From JBNNGK01 sp050268245 (GTDB lineage: Bacteria > Pseudomonadota > Gammaproteobacteria > Enterobacterales > Enterobacteriaceae), in the NCBI RefSeq assembly GCF_050268245.1, contig NZ_JBNNGK010000027.1:1-27013 (forward strand): DNA of 27,013 bases. The letters are read 5' to 3'. The position numbers and the translations under genes were made by a program. Below, one piece after another: positions 22,355 to 27,013 of the stretch; position 1 is the first letter of the stretch, and each line of letters starts with the position of its first letter. Under the pieces are notes generated by a model, which saw nothing but the letters and a program-made list of their open reading frames with translations, was not told where the DNA came from and ran no database searches.

Positions 22355-23332
22355 ATGGCACAACAAGTACAACTCACCGCAACGGTGGCCGAATCTCAAC
22401 TCGGACAACGTTTAGATCAGGCTTTGGCCGAATTGTTCCCTGATTATTCACGATCTCGCATAAAAGAATGGATTCTGGAAGAACGGGTGCAGGTCAATGG
22501 CAAAACGATAAATAAACCGAAAGAGAAGGTGCTGGGGGGAGAGACGGTTGCTATCGATGCGCAGATTGAAGAAGAAGCGCGTTGGGAGCCGCAGGATATC
22601 CCGCTGGATATCGTCTACGAAGATAGCGATATTTTGGTGATCAACAAGCCGCGCGATTTGGTGGTTCACCCGGGCGCAGGTAATCCAGATGGCACAGTGC
22701 TCAATGCCTTGCTGCATTATTACCCTGAAATTATTGACGTTCCGCGGGCGGGTATTGTTCACCGTCTGGATAAAGATACGACGGGGTTGATGGTCGTTGC
22801 CAAGACGGTACCGGCGCAAACCCGTTTAGTGGAAGCGTTACAAGCGCGTGAGATTACTCGTGAATATGAAGCGGTGGCGATCGGGACGATGACTGCTGGC
22901 GGCTCGGTGGAAGAGCCCATTGCGCGTCACTCGACTAAGCGTACTCACATGGCGGTGCATCCGATGGGTAAGCCTGCGGTGACGCATTATCGCATCATGG
23001 AGCATTTCCGTGCCCATACGCGTTTGCGCTTACGCTTGGAAACCGGCCGTACCCACCAAATCCGTGTGCATATGTCGCATATTAGCCATCCGCTGGTGGG
23101 CGATCCGCTCTACGGTGGTCGCCCTCGTCCGCCGAAAGGCGCGTCAGATGCCTTCATCACCACGTTACGCGGTTTTGATCGACAGGCGCTGCACGCAACG
23201 ATGCTGCGCTTGTACCATCCAATCAGCGGTATCCAAATGGAATGGCATGCGCCGTTGCCGCAGGATATGGTCGATTTGATCAACGCGTTAAAGGCAGATA
23301 CCGAAGAATTTAAAGATCAGATGAACTGGTAA
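22355..23332 (+). CDS. rluD: 23S rRNA pseudouridine synthase RluD
   Basis: 325 residues (E. coli RluD 326). An N-terminal S4 RNA-binding domain (about 18-80, LGQRLDQALAELFPDYSRSR) is followed by the RluA-type catalytic domain. The signature HRLDKDTTGLMVVAK holds the catalytic Asp139. RluD makes pseudouridines 1911, 1915 and 1917 in helix 69 of 23S rRNA, important for ribosome assembly and termination. The stop overlaps the pgeF start (TAATG). Confidence 0.97.
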   Translation: MAQQVQLTATVAESQLGQRLDQALAELFPDYSRSRIKEWILEERVQVNGKTINKPKEKVLGGETVAIDAQIEEEARWEPQDIPLDIVYEDSDILVINKPRDLVVHPGAGNPDGTVLNALLHYYPEIIDVPRAGIVHRLDKDTTGLMVVAKTVPAQTRLVEALQAREITREYEAVAIGTMTAGGSVEEPIARHSTKRTHMAVHPMGKPAVTHYRIMEHFRAHTRLRLRLETGRTHQIRVHMSHISHPLVGDPLYGGRPRPPKGASDAFITTLRGFDRQALHATMLRLYHPISGIQMEWHAPLPQDMVDLINALKADTEEFKDQMNW

Positions 23333-24063
23333 TGAATTCGCTTATTCACCCAAGCTGGCTATTGCCACCGGGCGTGGCTGCATGTAGCACCACGCGCCAC
23401 GGTGGGTTTAGCCAGGCACCCTACGAATCGCTTAACCTTGGCACTCACGTCGGTGATGACGCCGCAACGGTACAGCGTAATCGTGAATCGCTGGTGGCCA
23501 GCGCTGGCCTGCCGCAAATGCCGTATTGGTTGACGCAAGTGCACGGAACGCGGGTGTTGAGACTGGAAGGAAAAGTGCCGACAGACCTCTGCGCGGATGC
23601 GGTTTATAGCAATCAACCGGGGCAGGTGTGTGCGGTGATGACCGCAGATTGTTTGCCGGTCTTGTTCAGCTCGCTGGCAGGTAATGAAGTTGCTGCGGCT
23701 CATGCGGGTTGGCGCGGGTTGTGTGATGGCGTATTAGAGAAAACGGTGTCGGAGTTTGCTGCTGAACCGGATCAGATCAGCGTGTGGCTTGGCCCGGCGA
23801 TTGGGCCACATCAATTTGAGGTCGGTGCTGAAGTCCGTGAGGCTTTTATGGCGGTTGATACTGCTGCGAACATGGCGTTTACGCCCTGTGGCGATAAATA
23901 TCTCGCCGATATCTATTTATTAGCACGCCAGCGTTTGCACGCAGTTGGAATTAACGCCATTTATGGTGGTGATCGCTGCACCGTTAGCGAGGCCAGTCAT
24001 TTCTTCTCTTATCGCCGCGATGGAATAACCGGACGACTGGCAAGTTTAATCTGGCTGATATAA
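23332..24063 (+). CDS. pgeF: PgeF/YfiH laccase-domain protein (peptidoglycan editing factor)
   Basis: 243 residues, the size of E. coli YfiH. The zinc or copper ligands of the family are present: His71 (TQVHGTRV), Cys107 (MTADCLPVLF) and His124 (AAAHAGWRGL), plus the C-terminal DRCTVSEASHFFSYRRDG. The family is described as removing L-serine mis-incorporated at the first peptide position of peptidoglycan precursors, and relatives act as purine nucleoside phosphorylases. Translationally coupled to rluD. Confidence 0.95.
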   Translation: MNSLIHPSWLLPPGVAACSTTRHGGFSQAPYESLNLGTHVGDDAATVQRNRESLVASAGLPQMPYWLTQVHGTRVLRLEGKVPTDLCADAVYSNQPGQVCAVMTADCLPVLFSSLAGNEVAAAHAGWRGLCDGVLEKTVSEFAAEPDQISVWLGPAIGPHQFEVGAEVREAFMAVDTAANMAFTPCGDKYLADIYLLARQRLHAVGINAIYGGDRCTVSEASHFFSYRRDGITGRLASLIWLI

Positions 24064-24130
24064 CCTATTGAATTAAGACGATCCACTGATGTATGACGTT
24101 GTACTCGTAATAATATAGTGGCGAAATAAC

Positions 24131-24158
24131 CTTGAAAATTTGAGGGATGACCTCATCT
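24131..24158 (+). promoter_or_regulatory. Sigma-32 heat-shock promoter of clpB
   Basis: CTTGAAA (24131-24137), 13 bases, then CCTCATCT (24151-24158) match the RpoH consensus CTTGAAA-N11-16-CCCCATNT with one mismatch in the visible -10 bases. It lies about 40 bases upstream of the clpB start, as expected for this heat-shock gene. Confidence 0.9.
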
Positions 24159-24196
24159 AATCTCCAGTAGCAATTTTGTCCTATATTGGAGGTGTT

Positions 24197-26770
24197 ATGC
24201 GTCTGGATCGTCTTACCAATAAGTTCCAGCTTGCCCTCGCCGATGCCCAATCTTTAGCCCTGGGGCACGACAACCAGTTTATTGAACCGTTACATCTGAT
24301 GAGCGCTCTGCTTAATCAGGAAGGGGGCTCGGTTCGTCCTTTGTTAACTTCTGCCGGTCTCGATGCCGGGCGCGTGCGTACCGACATCGAACAGGCTCTA
24401 TCTCGTCTGCCGCAAGTTGAAGGTACCGGTGGGGATGTACAACCGTCGCATGAATTGGTGCGTGTACTGAACCTGTGCGACAAGCTAGCACAAAAGCGTG
24501 CCGACAAATTCATTTCTTCCGAATTGTTTGTGCTGGCAGTGTTGGAAGATCGCGGCACATTGACTGACCTACTCAAAGCAGCCGGTGCATCAACCGATAA
24601 AATCAGTAAAGCCATTGAGCAAATGCGGGGAGGGGACAGCGTGGAAGATCAAGGTGCTGAGGATCAGCGTCAGGCATTGAAGAAATATACCATCGATCTT
24701 ACCGAACGCGCGGAGCAAGGCAAACTTGATCCGGTCATCGGTCGTGATGAAGAGATCCGTCGCACCATTCAGGTACTGCAACGTCGCACTAAAAACAATC
24801 CAGTGCTAATCGGTGAACCCGGAGTGGGTAAAACCGCGATCGTTGAAGGGCTGGCTCAGCGGATTATCAACGGCGAAGTCCCAGAAGGCCTCAAACATAA
24901 ACGTGTGCTGTCACTCGACATGGGGGCGTTGATTGCGGGGGCTAAGTATCGCGGTGAATTTGAAGAGCGCCTGAAAGGTGTATTGAGCGATCTCGCCAAG
25001 CAAGAAGGCAGCGTTATCTTGTTTATCGATGAACTGCATACCATGGTCGGTGCCGGTAAGGCTGATGGTGCTATGGACGCGGGTAATATGTTGAAACCCG
25101 CGCTGGCACGAGGTGAGTTGCACTGCGTTGGCGCGACCACGCTTGATGAGTATCGTCAATATATAGAAAAAGATGCGGCACTTGAGCGCCGTTTCCAGAA
25201 AGTATTTGTTGCCGAACCGAGTGTTGAAGACACCATCGCGATTCTGCGAGGTTTGAAAGAACGTTATGAATTGCACCACCACGTGCAGATTACCGATCCG
25301 GCGATCGTCGCTGCGGCAACATTATCGCACCGTTATGTTTCCGACCGCCAATTACCGGATAAGGCTATCGATCTGATTGATGAGGCGGCTTCCAGCATTC
25401 GTATGCAGATGGATTCGAAACCTGAATCATTGGATCGTCTCGAACGTCGCATCATTCAGTTAAAGCTGGAGCAACAGGCGCTGAACAAAGAGTCTGACGA
25501 TGCCAGTAAGAAACGCTTGGACATGCTGAGTAGTGAACTTGAGCAGAAAGAGCGTGAATATTCGGAACTGGAAGAAGAGTGGAAAGCCGAAAAGGCTTCT
25601 CTTTCGGGGACACAGAATATTAAAGCCGAACTGGAACAGGCAAAAATCACGTTGGAACAAGCACGGCGCGTTGGCGACTTGGGGCGTATGTCTGAGCTGC
25701 AATACGGCAAAATACCGGATCTTGAAAAGCAACTTGCTGCGGCAACCCAGTCTGAAGGCAAAACCATGAAGCTGTTACGCAATCGCGTGACGGATGCGGA
25801 AATTGCTGAAGTGCTGGCGAAAGCTACCGGTATTCCGGTAGCCAGAATGCTGGAAGGTGAACGTGACAAACTGTTGCGTTTAGAACAAGAGCTCCATTCG
25901 CGCGTCATTGGTCAAGATGAAGCGGTGACTGCCGTGTCCAACGCTATCCGTCGGAGCCGTGCTGGTCTGTCAGACCCAAATCGTCCAATCGGTTCATTCC
26001 TGTTCTTGGGTCCGACAGGGGTAGGGAAAACGGAGTTGTGTAAGGCGCTGGCTTCATTCCTGTTCGACAGCGATGATGCGATGGTGCGCATCGATATGTC
26101 CGAGTTTATGGAGAAACATTCGGTGTCGCGGCTGGTAGGCGCCCCTCCTGGTTATGTCGGTTATGAAGAGGGCGGCTATCTGACCGAGGCGGTGCGCCGC
26201 AGACCATATTCCGTCATTTTGCTGGATGAGGTTGAGAAAGCGCACCCAGACGTGTTCAACATTCTATTGCAGGTATTGGATGACGGACGTCTGACAGACG
26301 GCCAAGGGCGTACCGTCGATTTCCGTAATACTGTGGTAATTATGACTTCTAACTTGGGTTCTGATCTGATCCAAGAACATTTTGGTCAAGTGAGCTATGC
26401 GCAGATGAAAGAATCGGTCATGGAAATGGTGAGTCATCACTTCCGCCCCGAGTTCATCAACCGTATAGATGAGGTGGTGGTCTTCCATCCTCTGGGTCAG
26501 CAGCATATTGCTGAGATCGCTAAAATTCAGTTGGAGCGTTTATACCAACGTTTGGAAGATAGAGGGTATGAAGTAACCATTACCGAAGCTGCGCTGGCAC
26601 TATTAGGAAAAACGGGTTACGACCCTGTGTATGGTGCGCGTCCATTGAAACGTGCAATTCAACAAGAGATCGAAAACCCGCTGGCGCAACAAATCTTGTC
26701 TGGTGCGTTAGTTCCTGGCAAACCGGTGACGTTAGATGTAGAAAACGAGCATATTGTCGCTAAGCAGTAA
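24197..26770 (+). CDS. clpB: ClpB disaggregase (Hsp100 AAA+ chaperone)
   Basis: 857 residues, the same as E. coli ClpB. The start at 24197 (MRLDRLTNKFQ) follows GGAGG; the longer frame from 24176 is rejected. Domains in order: Clp_N (1-145), AAA+1 with Walker A GEPGVGKT (about 206-213) and Walker B ILFIDELH, the coiled-coil M domain (about 410-520, LEQKEREYSELEEEWKAEK), AAA+2 with GPTGVGKTE (about 605) and VILLDEVEKAH, then the D2 small domain. The hexamer threads aggregated proteins with DnaK. Regulated by sigma-32. Confidence 0.98.
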   Translation: MRLDRLTNKFQLALADAQSLALGHDNQFIEPLHLMSALLNQEGGSVRPLLTSAGLDAGRVRTDIEQALSRLPQVEGTGGDVQPSHELVRVLNLCDKLAQKRADKFISSELFVLAVLEDRGTLTDLLKAAGASTDKISKAIEQMRGGDSVEDQGAEDQRQALKKYTIDLTERAEQGKLDPVIGRDEEIRRTIQVLQRRTKNNPVLIGEPGVGKTAIVEGLAQRIINGEVPEGLKHKRVLSLDMGALIAGAKYRGEFEERLKGVLSDLAKQEGSVILFIDELHTMVGAGKADGAMDAGNMLKPALARGELHCVGATTLDEYRQYIEKDAALERRFQKVFVAEPSVEDTIAILRGLKERYELHHHVQITDPAIVAAATLSHRYVSDRQLPDKAIDLIDEAASSIRMQMDSKPESLDRLERRIIQLKLEQQALNKESDDASKKRLDMLSSELEQKEREYSELEEEWKAEKASLSGTQNIKAELEQAKITLEQARRVGDLGRMSELQYGKIPDLEKQLAAATQSEGKTMKLLRNRVTDAEIAEVLAKATGIPVARMLEGERDKLLRLEQELHSRVIGQDEAVTAVSNAIRRSRAGLSDPNRPIGSFLFLGPTGVGKTELCKALASFLFDSDDAMVRIDMSEFMEKHSVSRLVGAPPGYVGYEEGGYLTEAVRRRPYSVILLDEVEKAHPDVFNILLQVLDDGRLTDGQGRTVDFRNTVVIMTSNLGSDLIQEHFGQVSYAQMKESVMEMVSHHFRPEFINRIDEVVVFHPLGQQHIAEIAKIQLERLYQRLEDRGYEVTITEAALALLGKTGYDPVYGARPLKRAIQQEIENPLAQQILSGALVPGKPVTLDVENEHIVAKQ
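24627..24643 (+). promoter_or_regulatory. Internal start for the short ClpB isoform
   Basis: A GGGGAGGGG ribosome site precedes GTG at 24641, codon 149. E. coli makes its N-domain-less ClpB from the same Val149 GTG, so the dual-start arrangement appears conserved. Confidence 0.8.
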
Positions 26771-26792
26771 CGTTTTTACTGGCGCAGTTATT

Positions 26793-26822
26793 AAGGGAGC
26801 GGAACATTGCTCCCTTTTCTTT
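26793..26822 (+). terminator. Terminator of clpB
   Basis: AAGGGAGC, an 8-base loop, GCTCCCTT and then TTCTTTT form an intrinsic terminator about 22 bases after the clpB stop. Confidence 0.88.
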
Positions 26823-26919
26823 TGGTGTTTTTCTGGCTTGAGTGGCAGTGGCGGCCTAAAAGTAGGCGCTCAAAGCCTAATAAATATCCTAAAATACTCT
26901 TTTAGGTTGTTTATTGAAC

Positions 26920-26990
26920 GGTTGAAAAGTTTTTTGAAATTAGGGGTTGCGGCTTACTGAGAACTCCCTATAATGCGCCTCCATCGACAC
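26920..26990 (+). promoter_or_regulatory. Ribosomal RNA operon P1-type promoter
   Basis: TTGCGG (26947-26952), a 16-base spacer and TATAAT (26969-26974) are followed by the GC-rich discriminator GCGCCTCC. An A/T-rich UP-element-like stretch (about 26925-26945) precedes it. The CTCCCTATAATGCGCC core is that of E. coli rrn P1 promoters, and E. coli has an rrn operon (rrnG) next to clpB. The 16S gene would begin beyond the window. The 26823-26919 stretch is AT-rich and may hold Fis sites. Confidence 0.88.
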
Positions 26991-27013
26991 GGCGCAAGTG
27001 ATTCACTTCACAA

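Overview
The window is a piece of an Enterobacterales chromosome. The order raiA, pheL-pheA, tyrA-aroF on one side and bamD, rluD, pgeF, clpB, rrn promoter on the other is the Escherichia coli order, and the proteins are near full-length matches to the E. coli versions as I recall them. Base composition that looks close to 50% GC by eye, an IS256-family end and several decaying phage genes suggest a Serratia/Yersinia-type genome, perhaps a host-associated one; the genus is inference.

Positions 1-14150 are a headless P2-like prophage, that is, an R-type phage-tail (tailocin-like) cluster, nearly all on the minus strand. Reading right to left: a plus-strand 186-type CI repressor with two HTH domains; a small DksA/TraR zinc-finger protein; a 64-aa gene under a near-perfect LexA box with its own terminator; a late operon (X, holin, SAR endolysin, LysB/LysC spanins, R, V, W, J) starting at a perfect Ogr-type site; a terminator; a second late operon (FI sheath, FII tube, E/E', tape measure T, U, D) with another Ogr-type site; the activator ogr; then a displaced fibre cassette (gpI pseudogene, fibre H, truncated fibre-assembly gene) cut at the left edge by an IS256-family element. 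No capsid, portal, terminase, replication or integrase gene is present. The likely circuit is: DNA damage, LexA release, the 64-aa protein acts on CI, then Ogr fires the two late operons. Several lesions (lysC frameshift, gpI lost, gpS not found, tfa truncated) suggest the particle is decaying or non-functional.

Positions 14311-16662 hold two minus-strand host genes: a YdiY/DUF481 outer-membrane protein and a DcuB-type anaerobic C4-dicarboxylate transporter.

Positions 17015-20710 are aromatic amino-acid biosynthesis: TyrR-box-like sites, aroF-tyrA (plus), a shared terminator, and convergent pheA with the pheL leader peptide and attenuator. Positions 20785-24063 hold raiA with a CRP-type site, bamD, and the divergent overlapping rluD-pgeF pair. 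clpB follows with a sigma-32 promoter and the internal start for the short isoform, then a terminator and a P1-type rRNA promoter at the right edge.

The most interesting system is the tail-cluster switch: a duplicated-HTH CI, a LexA-controlled 64-aa candidate antirepressor of no recognised family, and a shared palindrome that may let CI bind the SOS promoter itself.
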